Source of the DNA: Gemmatimonadota bacterium
Lineage (GTDB): Bacteria > Gemmatimonadota > Gemmatimonadetes > Longimicrobiales > Gaopeijiaceae
DNA length: 64,000 bases
Assembly (NCBI GenBank): GCA_022564055.1
Contig: JADFMD010000002.1
Span: 1 to 64,000, forward strand
Reading direction: 5' to 3'
In this document: positions 44,166 to 54,800 of the stretch, one piece after another
Layout of the letters: each line of letters opens with the position of its first letter
Position numbering within the stretch: the first letter of the stretch is position 1
Notes under the pieces: model-generated
The model's input: only the letters and a program-made list of their open reading frames with translations
Told to the model about the DNA's origin: nothing
Database searches by the model: none
Made by a program: the position numbers and the translations under genes

Positions 44166-47045
44166 TCATGACTCCGGCGGGGCAGGTTCGCCAAAGGCCT
44201 CCAGAATGATCCGGGCCTGCTCAACGAGGTGGTCGATGTGCTTTCCCTCCGCCGTGCTTGCGCGCTCGGGGCGGGTCACGTAGTCGAGCTTCACTTCCCG
44301 GGGGACGAGGGTTCTCAGGCGAGGACCGACGAAGGCGAGCGCGCCCATGTTCCTGGGCTCCTCTTGAACCCACACGACCTCATTGACGTTGGGGTACCGG
44401 GCGACGAGTTGATGGGTCTCGCTCGCGGGGAACGGGTAGAGTTCCTCGAGGCGGGCGATGGCGACATTTCCAGCGTCCTCACGTAGTTCGCTCCCGGCCA
44501 GATCATAGAAGAGCTTGCCGGAGCAGAGAACCAAGCGGGTCACCGCCAAGCGGTCGAGGCCCTTGGGGTCCGCAGAGGCTGGGTCGTCGAGCACGGGGTG
44601 GAACTTGCCCCGGTCCAGATCCGATATGCGAGACTTGGCCTGGGGATGCCGCAGTAGGCTTTTCGGAGACATGATCACGAGCGGCCGCTGCGGTCGGAGG
44701 TAGGCCTGCCGCCGGAGTAGGTGGTAGTACTGCGCCGGTGTGCTCGGCGATACGACCCGCATGTTGTCTTCGGCGCACAGCTGGAGAAATCGCTCGAGGC
44801 GGGCACTCGAATGCTCTGGCCCCTGACCCTCGTAGCCGTGCGGCAGCAGCATCACAAGGCTCGCGAGCTGTCCCCACTTTTCCCAGCCCGAGGCGACGAA
44901 TTGGTCCACCGTTACCTGAGCGGCGTTGGCGAAGTCTCCGAACTGGGCCTCCCACAGGACCAAAGCTTTCCGCGACGCCACGCTGAAACCGTACTCGAAC
45001 CCCAGGACCGCCATCTCCGAGAGTGGTGAGTTGTGAACCTCGAAGCGGGCGCTCCCGAAATCGGCGAGGGGCCTGTGCTCCTGTCCGGTCTTCGCGTCGT
45101 GGAAAACCAGATGCCTGTGGCTGAAGGTGCCTCGTTGCGTGTCCTGGCCCGTGAGACGAATGGGGATCCCCTCGCGGAGTAGCGACCCGAAAGCCAGGGC
45201 CTCCGCATGGGCCCAATCCACGGATAGCTCGGGGCCGAAGTCTTCCTCGCGGTGGGCGAGTACGCGTTCGAGCTTAGGGTGGACGGTAAAGCCCGGGGGG
45301 GTCGCGAGCGCGGCCACATTTATTTCGGCGAGTATCTCCAGGGGCACGTCCGGCGGTACGGCTCCGTCGGTCTCCAGAACCAGGCCGTCCCCTAGCTCCG
45401 TGTGGGACTCGCCTTGGCTTTGGACCTGTTCGCGTGCGTCGCGGAGGTATACGGCGACGCGTTCCTGCATCGCCTCCACATCCTGAGCCGTCAGGACACC
45501 TTGTCCCACGAGCAGGTCCCCGTAAACGGTCCTGACCGGCGGGTGCTTTTCTATGGCCTCGGTCATCAGCGGTTGGGTGTAGGCTGGCTCGTCGCCCTCG
45601 TTGTGCCCGTACCTTCGGTATCCGACGAGATCGATGATGACGTCGTCGTGATATTCCGCTCGGTACGCCATGGCGAGTCGCACGGCCGCGAGACACGCTT
45701 CCGGGTGGTCGGCGTTGACATGCATGATCGGAAAGCTGAACCCTTTGGCGAGGTCGCTCGCGTACCGTGTCGACCGACCGTGGACGGGCAGCGTCGTGAA
45801 TCCAAGCTGATTGTCGACGATGATGTGGATCGTCCCGCCCGTCGTGTACCCCTCCAGCCTGCCGAGATTGAGGGTCTCGGCAACGACGCCCTCGCCCGCG
45901 AAAGCGGCATCTCCGTGGATGAGGATCGCGATCACCGACGCTGTATCCTGCTTCGCGTCCTGGTCGAATCCGGTGTTCTGGAGCGCCCTGGTCATGCCCT
46001 CGACGACCGGATTCACGAACTCGAGGTGACTGGGATTGGGAGCGAGCGTTATGTGAATCGTGGAGCCGTCGTGCAGACTCCGCTCTCCCTGGGCGCCTTG
46101 GTGGTACTTGACGTCCCCGGTTCCCTCCACGCTAAAGGCCCCCTTGGCCTGGATCCCCTCGAATTCTCGGATAATCTCCTCGTATCCTAACCCTACGATG
46201 TGGGCCAAAACGTTCAGGCGGCCGCGGTGGGACATTCCCAAGACAACCCGCTTTCCGCCGCCCCGAGCCGCCTCATCGAGTGCCAGATCCAACATGGGGA
46301 CCATGATGTCCGTCCCTTCGATGGAAAAGCGCTTCTGACCGAGGTAGGCACGGTGGAGAAACTGCTCCAGGCTCTCGACCTCGGTAAGCCGTTGGAGGAG
46401 GAGCACCCGGTCTCCGGGCTCTAGCGGGCCCGTGTGTACGCCGGACTCCACCTGATCCCGGAGCCACCGCACGACGCCGGGGTCCTCGAGGTGTTCGAAC
46501 TCGTATCCGATGGCTCCGCAGTAGGCCTCCTGGAATCGCTCGAGCACGTCCGCCACGGACTCGTCGCGCGGGCTCTCTAAGACCAGCGAGGCAGGGACCT
46601 CCCGGAGCTCTTCCAGACTCGTGCCGAAGAAGGACGGGTCGAGTTGTGGGTGCCCGGGAGGCTCGGAGCCCAAAGGATCGATGGTCGCGAGCTGGTGCCC
46701 GTGGTTTCGGTAGGCCTGAAGGAAGGACGTTGCCCGGGCGACGACACCGAGAAGACGACGCATCTTGTCCGCCTCTTCTCGTGCAGCGATCAGTTCGGCG
46801 GCGATGGTGGGCGAGCCTACGTCGGCCTGGAATCCGCGGTCTTCGCCACCATTCTGGGCCAGGCCCTCACCACCATTCTCCGCCAGGCCTTCGGGGACGA
46901 TCAAGCCGGCCTCGACCGCGGCTTGTGGACCCAAGGCGAAGAACTTCCGCCACTGTTCCGGTACACCCTCCGGGTTACGCGCAAACTCCTCATAGAGGGC
47001 CTGCGCGTAGCCGGCGTTCTGGCTGTCGAACGGCTTTTCGTCCAT
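44166..47045 (-). CDS. sucA: 2-oxoglutarate dehydrogenase E1 component
   Basis: 959 aa; RKFFALGPQ...GMSHRGRLNVLAHIVG, VIAILIHGDAAFAGEGVVAETLNLG, DDVIIDLVGYRRYGHNEGDEPAYTQPLMT. Confidence 0.95.
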   Translation of the reverse strand: MDEKPFDSQNAGYAQALYEEFARNPEGVPEQWRKFFALGPQAAVEAGLIVPEGLAENGGEGLAQNGGEDRGFQADVGSPTIAAELIAAREEADKMRRLLGVVARATSFLQAYRNHGHQLATIDPLGSEPPGHPQLDPSFFGTSLEELREVPASLVLESPRDESVADVLERFQEAYCGAIGYEFEHLEDPGVVRWLRDQVESGVHTGPLEPGDRVLLLQRLTEVESLEQFLHRAYLGQKRFSIEGTDIMVPMLDLALDEAARGGGKRVVLGMSHRGRLNVLAHIVGLGYEEIIREFEGIQAKGAFSVEGTGDVKYHQGAQGERSLHDGSTIHITLAPNPSHLEFVNPVVEGMTRALQNTGFDQDAKQDTASVIAILIHGDAAFAGEGVVAETLNLGRLEGYTTGGTIHIIVDNQLGFTTLPVHGRSTRYASDLAKGFSFPIMHVNADHPEACLAAVRLAMAYRAEYHDDVIIDLVGYRRYGHNEGDEPAYTQPLMTEAIEKHPPVRTVYGDLLVGQGVLTAQDVEAMQERVAVYLRDAREQVQSQGESHTELGDGLVLETDGAVPPDVPLEILAEINVAALATPPGFTVHPKLERVLAHREEDFGPELSVDWAHAEALAFGSLLREGIPIRLTGQDTQRGTFSHRHLVFHDAKTGQEHRPLADFGSARFEVHNSPLSEMAVLGFEYGFSVASRKALVLWEAQFGDFANAAQVTVDQFVASGWEKWGQLASLVMLLPHGYEGQGPEHSSARLERFLQLCAEDNMRVVSPSTPAQYYHLLRRQAYLRPQRPLVIMSPKSLLRHPQAKSRISDLDRGKFHPVLDDPASADPKGLDRLAVTRLVLCSGKLFYDLAGSELREDAGNVAIARLEELYPFPASETHQLVARYPNVNEVVWVQEEPRNMGALAFVGPRLRTLVPREVKLDYVTRPERASTAEGKHIDHLVEQARIILEAFGEPAPPES
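46842..46889 (-). repeat. 2 x 24-bp tandem duplication within sucA
   Basis: Encodes GLAENGGE/GLAQNGGE; plus strand ttcgccaccattctgggccaggcc / ctcaccaccattctccgccaggcc. Confidence 0.85.
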
Positions 47046-47318
47046 CGGTCTCGTCGCTTGCGTAGAGCTTTTCGAGCGCGGCCCCTCCCACCGCCGTCGG
47101 CGCCGGTTCTAAGCTAGTCACATTTTTTTCTCTGGGGAGCCCTTTTCCGCCCCTGGTATCGCTTGCCCCGGTTCCCCTTACGAGGTACCATTGGTGCGGT
47201 TGAGACTCGTTCTCATCTTCTGGAGGGGAGAGCGAGGCCCACCTCGAGAAGAAAAACGCACGGAAAACCGGCGCTCCTTACCGTGGGGTGCCTTGAAGGG
47301 ATAGATGGTCGTGGTCCG

Positions 47319-49775
47319 ATGCATTTAGACAAGATCCTGCCGCTCGCCGCGTTCACCGCGACGCTGCTCCTGGTTTCTCCCCTGGCTGCCCAGAATGGAC
47401 CCGCATCCGTCGAGGGTGTGGTCAGCGCATACGATGACGGCTCTGCCATTTCCGGTGCTACGGTCGAGGTCGTTGGTGCCTCCGTCGGCGTGCTTACGGA
47501 CAAGGCGGGACGGTACATGCTGGGCGGGATTTCCCCCGGAACGATCTCGTTGCGGTTCATACGAATAGGATTCACGACGCTCACGAAGACCATCACGCTT
47601 GGTGCCGATGAAGCCGTGGTCGTGGATGCCGAGTTGGGAACTGCGCCGCTCCGGATGGACCCGATCAGGGTGCTTCTCAAGCGCACGCGCATGGTCGGCG
47701 ACCCGCTTGGCACGGATGCGGTTCCGGGTGCCGTCCATGTGCTGGTGAGGGAAGATCTCGACTCCCCGGCATTCGTATTCGACAACGTTCACGATTTTCT
47801 CCGGCAGGTGCCCGGCGTGAACATCCAGGAGGAGGACGGATTCGGATTACGCCCGAACATCGGATTGAGAGGGACGGGCGCCGAGCGCAGTGCGAAGATC
47901 ACCCTGATGGAAGACGGCGTGCTGATCGCGCCCGCACCCTATGCGGCTCCGTCGGCCTACTACTTCCCGGTCGCGGGACGGATGGAGGCGCTGGAAGTTC
48001 GGAAGGGGTCGAGTCAGATACGGTATGGCCCACGCACCATCGGTGGGGCTCTCAATCTGGTGTCTGCTAGCATCCCGGACCGTTTGACCTGGTTCGTGGA
48101 GGGCTCGGGAGGGGAGTATGGCAGTCTCCAGGGCCATGCTCGGGCAGGGGCCTCTGGGGCACGATTCGGTTGGTTGCTGGAGGCGTATTCCCTAGGAACC
48201 GATGGCTTCAAGGAGCTGCCGAATGGGACGGGCACAGGTTTCGATGTGGACGATTACATGGCCAAGGTGCGCGTCAACTCCGATCTCCTTGGGGAGTCCT
48301 ATCAAGAGCTGGAGCTGAAGCTGGGCTACACTACAGAGGCGTCCGATGAGACCTACCTGGGGCTGACCGATGAGGACTTCGGCCGTAACCCCTTGGCTCG
48401 CTATCCGGCCTCGGGATCGGATCTCATGGAGGCCGATCACTCACAAATCCAGCTCCGGTACTTCTGGGCCGGAGGCAACGCGGACGTCACGACGACCGCC
48501 TACCGGAATGACTTCTCCCGCAATTGGTACAAGCTCCAAAGCGTTTTGGGCACGAGCATCAGTGGCGTGCTCGGAAAGCCGGACGACCACGCAGTGGCCC
48601 TCGGCATCTTAAAGGGGGGAAGCAGCGCCCCCGACGCGTTGAGACTTCGCGCGAACAACCGCGAGTACTTCGCCCAAGGCGTGCAGTCGTCTCTGGGCCT
48701 CTCGTTGGGAAGGCACGAGGTGGAACTGGGTGCACGGTTTCACCAAGATGAGGAGGACCGTTTTCAGTGGGAGGACGGTTTTCAGATGCTCGATGGCTCG
48801 TTGCGTCTCACGAGTTCGGGAGAACCCGGGACGCAGTCCAATCGGGTCAGCTCCGCGACGGCGGTAGCCGTTTTTCTGCAAGACGAAATTTCGCTAGGGC
48901 CGTGGATAATCACGCCGGGCGTCAGGTTCGAGCACATTGATTTCAAGCGCCTGGACTACGCTGGGGACGACCCGACCCGCACGTCGCCCACGCGTACCCG
49001 AGTGAACCAGATTCGCGCCTGGATCCCTGGGGTGGGGTTCTCTTTTCGGAGGCGTGCCCTGAGCCTTTTCGGTGGAGTGCACCGTGGCTTCGGCCCGCCG
49101 GGTCCCGGCGCGGATAAGGCCACCCGCTCCGAGAGTAGCGTGAACTATGAAGTGGGGGTGCGGTGGCGGCGCTCCGGGCTAGCGGCGGAGGCCACTGGAT
49201 TCCTGACTTCGTACGACAACATTCTGGGTCAGGCAACCCTGGCCACCGGAGGGGATGGGAGTGGACAAGCGTTCAACGGGGGCAACGCACGGGTCGCTGG
49301 TGTCGAGGCGTCCCTGGACTACGACCTTGCGTGGGCGGTCCGCGGGGTAACGCGGGTGCCGTTACGGCTGGCCTATACGTTTACTCGCGCGTCGTTTCGG
49401 TCCGGGTTCGTTTCAGAGTACGATCCGTGGGGCACGGTCGAGGCCGGCGATCGGTTGCCCTATTTACCCGAGCACCAACTGAGCGGGAGCATCGCCTATG
49501 ACCAAACGGCTTGGAGCCTCTCGATCTCCATGAACGCTTCCGGAGCGATGCGGACACAGGCGGGCTTTGGTCCCATTCCCGCGGGGCAGGGGACGGACTC
49601 CTTCGTAGTCTTCAACGCCTCCGGCAAGGTCCAACTGAACGAGCGTGGAACCCTCTTTGCCGGACTGCAGAACCTTACGAACCGGATTCACAGCGTGGCT
49701 CGACGCCCGGCAGGCCTACGCCCGGGGCTGCCCCGCACGCTCGTGGTCGGTTTCCGTATCGAGGGTGGGCGATAA
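47319..49775 (+). CDS. TonB-dependent receptor with CarboxypepD_reg-like N-terminal domain
   Basis: SVEGVVSAYDDGSAISGATVEVVGASVGVLTDKAGRYMLGGISPG...VPGVNIQEEDGFGLRPNIGLRGTGAERSAKITLMEDGVLI. Confidence 0.9.
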   Translation: MHLDKILPLAAFTATLLLVSPLAAQNGPASVEGVVSAYDDGSAISGATVEVVGASVGVLTDKAGRYMLGGISPGTISLRFIRIGFTTLTKTITLGADEAVVVDAELGTAPLRMDPIRVLLKRTRMVGDPLGTDAVPGAVHVLVREDLDSPAFVFDNVHDFLRQVPGVNIQEEDGFGLRPNIGLRGTGAERSAKITLMEDGVLIAPAPYAAPSAYYFPVAGRMEALEVRKGSSQIRYGPRTIGGALNLVSASIPDRLTWFVEGSGGEYGSLQGHARAGASGARFGWLLEAYSLGTDGFKELPNGTGTGFDVDDYMAKVRVNSDLLGESYQELELKLGYTTEASDETYLGLTDEDFGRNPLARYPASGSDLMEADHSQIQLRYFWAGGNADVTTTAYRNDFSRNWYKLQSVLGTSISGVLGKPDDHAVALGILKGGSSAPDALRLRANNREYFAQGVQSSLGLSLGRHEVELGARFHQDEEDRFQWEDGFQMLDGSLRLTSSGEPGTQSNRVSSATAVAVFLQDEISLGPWIITPGVRFEHIDFKRLDYAGDDPTRTSPTRTRVNQIRAWIPGVGFSFRRRALSLFGGVHRGFGPPGPGADKATRSESSVNYEVGVRWRRSGLAAEATGFLTSYDNILGQATLATGGDGSGQAFNGGNARVAGVEASLDYDLAWAVRGVTRVPLRLAYTFTRASFRSGFVSEYDPWGTVEAGDRLPYLPEHQLSGSIAYDQTAWSLSISMNASGAMRTQAGFGPIPAGQGTDSFVVFNASGKVQLNERGTLFAGLQNLTNRIHSVARRPAGLRPGLPRTLVVGFRIEGGR

Positions 49776-49893
49776 CGGGCTGCCAGCGTTCCAACGTCCC
49801 GTTACAATTCAACGCATGGTCGCCGGGGGCCGAGTTTCCCTCGCCGCCCGTTCGATCCACCGCACCCGTTCGACCCACCCGGGCCTGGATCGC

Positions 49894-50640
49894 ATGACCG
49901 AAAAGATCGCAGACGAAGGCGTTCCGCTATACGAGGTCACCGACTGGGCCGATCGGTTTCCGTGGGTGTTTGCCGGAATCACGCACGCCGGATCCAGCCC
50001 CGATCCGTTCGATCTCCGACTGTTCGGTGATCCGCCGTCCCCGCAGGCACCGGAGCGGTGGAAGAGCCTGCTCCGCGCTTCCGCGTTCGAGACCATCGTG
50101 TACGCCCGTCAGATCCACGAAACGCGGATCGTCGTCCATGACGACGTCGGGAAGGGCGTCCGGGAAGCGCAGGGAGCGGCGGACGGCCATACCACTGCCG
50201 ACTCCGGTGTGCTCCTGGCGGTAACCGTCGCCGACTGCGTACCCATTTATCTTCTGGATGCCGACGCGCGTGCGGTGGCGCTTCTGCACGGGGGATGGAG
50301 GGGGATCGCCGCGGGTCTCCTTCTCCGTGCCACCACCCTTCTCGGTGTGAGGTGGGGGACCGATCCGGGACGCCTTCTCGTGCACATGGGTCCGGCCATC
50401 TGTGGAGAGTGTTACGAAGTGGGCCCGGAGGTGTTCGAGGCGCTCGGGATGGAGGGACCGCCGCGTGCGGCCCCGGTGGATCTACGGGGGGCATTGGCGG
50501 AGCGAGCGAGGGCCGCTGGGGTGCCGCAAGAGAGCATTACCGTCTCCGGCCTCTGCACGCTGTGTGGGGATGGTAACCTGTTTTCTCATCGCGGTGGACG
50601 GTCGGAGCGGCAGGTGGCGGTGCTGGGTATTCGACCGTGA
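49894..50640 (+). CDS. YfiH/laccase-domain (polyphenol oxidase, PgeF-like) protein
   Basis: GVLLAVTVADCVPIYLLDADARAVALLHGGWRGIAAGL...HMGPAICGECYEVGPEV...CTLCGDGNLFSHRGG. Confidence 0.9.
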   Translation: MTEKIADEGVPLYEVTDWADRFPWVFAGITHAGSSPDPFDLRLFGDPPSPQAPERWKSLLRASAFETIVYARQIHETRIVVHDDVGKGVREAQGAADGHTTADSGVLLAVTVADCVPIYLLDADARAVALLHGGWRGIAAGLLLRATTLLGVRWGTDPGRLLVHMGPAICGECYEVGPEVFEALGMEGPPRAAPVDLRGALAERARAAGVPQESITVSGLCTLCGDGNLFSHRGGRSERQVAVLGIRP

Positions 50641-50843
50641 GCACGGAGGAAACGGGCGGGGGCGGCCGTGGGGCGGGGCTTTGCGAGACGTGTACATTCG
50701 TGCGGCGGATCGAAAACCGGCGAGGATCGGTCTTCTACCGGTGTGCCCGTTCGGCGGAGGATCCCCGTTTCCCTAAGTATCCACCTCTCCCGGTCCTGAC
50801 GTGTCCCGGGTTCGTGGCGCAGGAGCCTCCCCCTCACCCCTGA
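50637..50843 (+). CDS. Small Cys-containing conserved hypothetical protein
   Basis: LCETCTFVRRIENRRGSVFYRCARSAEDPRFPKYPPLPVLTCPGF; GTGA overlap with the YfiH-domain gene. Confidence 0.65.
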   Translation: MSTEETGGGGRGAGLCETCTFVRRIENRRGSVFYRCARSAEDPRFPKYPPLPVLTCPGFVAQEPPPHP

Positions 50844-51660
50844 GAAACTTCAGGACGATCTCGAGCGATTCCTTCGGGAATTCCTCGGGAGGCACGTGCC
50901 CACAGTCTTCGATGATTTCGAGCTGCGCGCCTGGAAGGTCCGCCAGGAGTCGCTCAGCTACCTCGAGCGGGACGACCCAGTCGTGCCTTCCCCAAAGGAG
51001 TAGCGTAGGCAGTTTGATCTCGGGAATGCGCTTCGTTACCTCCGCGAGATCTGGAGGTATCAACTTCCCGGCGGTCTTGATCAGGGCGGTGCGGTGGGCG
51101 GGGCTGTTGAGGGGCTCCGCATAGGCCGTGACTTGCGCCTCCGTCACACCCTGCCGGTCGAAGACGATGGAGCGCAGGACCTTGCGAATCAGCCAGCGCT
51201 TCGGGCAAAACCGAAGCCCCCATTCGGCCAGGCGCCCTAGCGCGGCCAAGGCGATGAATGGAGGAAGTCGTTGTGGGTAGGCGGCGCTAGCCACGAGGAC
51301 CAGCCGCTCCAGGCGCCGCTCGTCCAGAAGTCGGAGCGCCACTAGGAGTGCGATGCCCCCACCCATGGAATGACCGACCAGGGTCAGATTACGGAGGTCT
51401 TTTTGCAGGATCAGGCGGTGCACGAGGTCGGCATGATCGTGCAGAGAGTAAAGGTCGTCCGGTGGTGCAGGCGCCGAACCGTGACCCTTCAGCTCCACCG
51501 ACCACACGCGATGATCCTTCGCCAGCCCCCCGACCCAACCCAGCCATGTGTAGGAGTTCGCCCCGAAGCCATGGAGCATCATGATTTGCCGGTCCCCGTC
51601 CCCATATTGCTCGACGTGAAGCGGTAAGGTGTATGGGCTGGACCCCGGCGTTGAAGTCAT
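50773..51660 (-). CDS. Alpha/beta hydrolase
   Basis: IMMLHGFGANSYTWLGWV...LVGHSMGGGIALLVAL...LLLWGRHDWVVPLEVA...EDCGHVPPEEFP. Confidence 0.92.
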   Translation of the reverse strand: MTSTPGSSPYTLPLHVEQYGDGDRQIMMLHGFGANSYTWLGWVGGLAKDHRVWSVELKGHGSAPAPPDDLYSLHDHADLVHRLILQKDLRNLTLVGHSMGGGIALLVALRLLDERRLERLVLVASAAYPQRLPPFIALAALGRLAEWGLRFCPKRWLIRKVLRSIVFDRQGVTEAQVTAYAEPLNSPAHRTALIKTAGKLIPPDLAEVTKRIPEIKLPTLLLWGRHDWVVPLEVAERLLADLPGAQLEIIEDCGHVPPEEFPKESLEIVLKFLRGEGEAPAPRTRDTSGPGEVDT

Positions 51661-51837
51661 GCCCCAAAGCTAGAAGATCCGGGTGTGCGTCGGCCAGGGT
51701 TGGACAAGTCTCCCCCGCTCCCATCAGGGTTGAACGGGCCCGTCACCTCTCTCTATCTTTCAGGTGTATGATAAGACGGTCCTCATTCCACACTTGATCG
51801 CGGTCCTGAAGCGAAAAAGCTCAGACCGGCCTGACCC

Positions 51838-54800
51838 ATGAGCGACACCCTCAGCGCGGTGGTTCGCCGCCTCCGTGAAGAGTCTCCGACAATCGACGCC
51901 GTAAGCCGCCAACTCCAGCGGCAGGTCGATCCGAAAGAGTCGGAGTCGGTGGTCGCGTTCGCCGAAATTTTCCTCGCCAGGGCTACCAAGGAATTTCTTC
52001 TCGGGCGGAGTCCGGAGACCCTCGCTCACATCACCCTGGGCGCGTGGCGTTTCTTGCAGGAGAGTGAGCCGGACAAGGTCCAGGTTGAGGTCTTCAACCC
52101 CGAGGTGGAGAACGAGGGCTGGCACGCGCCGGTAACGGTCCTGAGGACCAACATCTCCGAGCGACCGTTCATCGTGGATTCCCTTCGCGAGTTCCTCCAC
52201 GAAGAGGGTCTGTCGATCGAGCATCTCATCTACCCGGTCATGCACGTCGAGAGGAACGGGAAGGGTGAAATCGTCAGCTTACAACCCTCACAGGACGGTG
52301 ACAGCAGAGAATCCTTCGTGCACTGTGAGGTCTCGCGGATCATGGACGCGGAGGCGCGGGAAGCACTCCGGAGCGAGGCGCGCCGACGCCTCCAGGATGT
52401 GATCCGGGTCACCGACGATTTCCATCCCATGGTCGATGCGGTGAACAGCACCGTGGTCGAGCTCGCCGAATGTGTGGCGTCCCTGCCCGACCTCCGCGAG
52501 GAGTTGGAGGAGGTACAGGCGTTTCTCCGGTGGATTCGGGACGGCGCGTTCGTGTTTCTGGGTTATCGCGAATACGACATCGTCGACCTCGACGCCGGTC
52601 CCGCCATCGTCGTAAAGCCGGGGTCGGGCCTAGGAATGCTCCGTAACGAAGCGGATTCTTCTTTCTACGAGCCTGTGCTCGTCAGCGAGGCCGACCCGGG
52701 AATCAGGGACCTTGTGATGGGGGGCCCCCACTTGATCATCACCAAGACCAATCACCGCTCGACCGTACACCGATTGGCCAGAATGGATTACGTCGGAATC
52801 AAGAAGCTCTCGAGTGACGGCGAGGTCGCGGGGGAACACCGCTTCATCGGTCTCTTCACGTCGAAGGCCTTCGGAGAGGACGCCAACAAGATCCCCATTC
52901 TCCGGCGCAAGCTTCAGGTGATTCTCGAGGGCCTGGATGCTCAAGAGGGGTCGCACGACTACAAGGAAATCAACACGATTTTCAGCTCGATGCCGAAGGA
53001 GGAGCTCTTTCTTTCGTCGGCCGGCCAGATTGCCGCGGACATCCAGACCGTGCTCACGGCGTACCACACGGGCGATGTTCACGTGACATTGCGTGAGGAC
53101 CCGCTACGCCGTGGCGTCTCGGCCATGGTAATCCTGCCCAAGGAAAGCTTCTCAGGCGAGATCCGACGCGCCATCGAAGAGGCGTTGATCGGCCGGTTTC
53201 AGGCGGAAGTCCTGAACTACCATTTGGCCCTCGGCGAGGGAGACCAGGCCCGGCTCCATTTCCATCTGGCCGCACGTGCGGAGGCGGTGGCGGGGGTGGA
53301 GAGCCGTGACCTCGAGGCCGAGTTCAGAGAGATCATTCGGTCCTGGTCCGACCGTGTGCAAAACGCTCTGGAGAAAGTGCGGCCGGCCGATGTGGCCCGG
53401 CGTCTTGCGGGCCGCTATGGCGAGGCGTTCAGCCCCGAATACAAAGCATCGACCGAGCCCGACGTAGCGGTGCAGGACATCCTGGAACTCGAGGCGATGG
53501 CTGCGGATGATCGTGTGGTGTCCATCTCGTTTTCTCAGGATCATGAGGTCGGCTCAAACGGGGGGGAGCCCCTGGGCTCCACCACCCAACTCAAGCTCTA
53601 TCTCCGCGGAGAGCGGCTCATCCTCTCGGATTTCATGCCGATCTTGGAGAACGCGGGCCTGCGGGTCATCGAAGTAACGCCCTACCAGGTGAGCGGTCCT
53701 GAGGACCTCGCGGCCGTGATTCACTCGTTCTCGGTACAGGACTCGACAGGGTCGCAGTTGGATGTGGACGACCAGGGGACGCTGCTGGCCGAAACCATTC
53801 TCGCGGTGCGGCGTGGCGACGCTACGAATGATTCGCTCAATGCGCTCGTTCTTCTCGCCAGGCTCTCTTGGCGGGAGGTGGACGTTCTGAGGGCCTACGT
53901 CGCATACGCGTTTCAGCTGGGGGTGGTCCCGAGTCGCCTATCCCTTCCGACGGCGCTGTTATCCCACTCGAGTATCGCAAGGGTTCTCTTCGATATCTTC
54001 GATGCGAAGTTCAGCAACGACGGGGGAACCCTCGAGCAACGCGAGGAACTGGTTGACGATCTCACGGCGCTGCTTACGCAGCTCATGAAGTCGGTGTCGT
54101 TTCTCGCGGATGATCGTGTGCTTCGGCGGATGGCCGCCCTCCTCGGCGCCACGGTTCGCACGAATTACTTCCGGCACGGAGGACGGGCCCCAACGCACCG
54201 ATCGGGGGGCGTGCCGTACCTATCGTTCAAGATCGCGGTACGAAGGCTCCAAGACATCGCACCGACGAAGCTGCTCTACGAGGTGTGGGTGCGATCCTCG
54301 AGGGTGGAGGGGATCCATCTGAGGGGCGCGGCAGTAGCGCGCGGAGGAATCCGCTACAGTGAGCGGCGGGACGACTTCCGCACCGAGGTCCTCGGGCTGG
54401 TGAACACTCAGATGGTCAAGAATGCGGTCATCGTCCCCGCCGGATCCAAGGGAGGGTTCATTACCCTCCGAACGCTGGACGACAAGGATGCGATGGTGGA
54501 AGAGGCTCGCGAGCAATACAAGACCTTGATACGGGGTCTGCTCGATCTCACCGATAACCTCGCCGGCGACGGCACCACGGTGGCACCGGAAAACGTGGTC
54601 TGCTGGGACCCGCCCGATCCGTACTTGGTGGTGGCTGCGGACAAGGGAACGGCGCGGTACTCCGACGTGGCCAACGCGGTGGCGGATGAATACGGCTTCT
54701 GGCTGGGAGACGCGTTCGCGTCGGGAGGGTCGAAGGGCTACGACCACAAGGCGGTCGGGATCACCGCGCGCGGCGCGTGGGAGTGCGTCAAGCGCCACTT

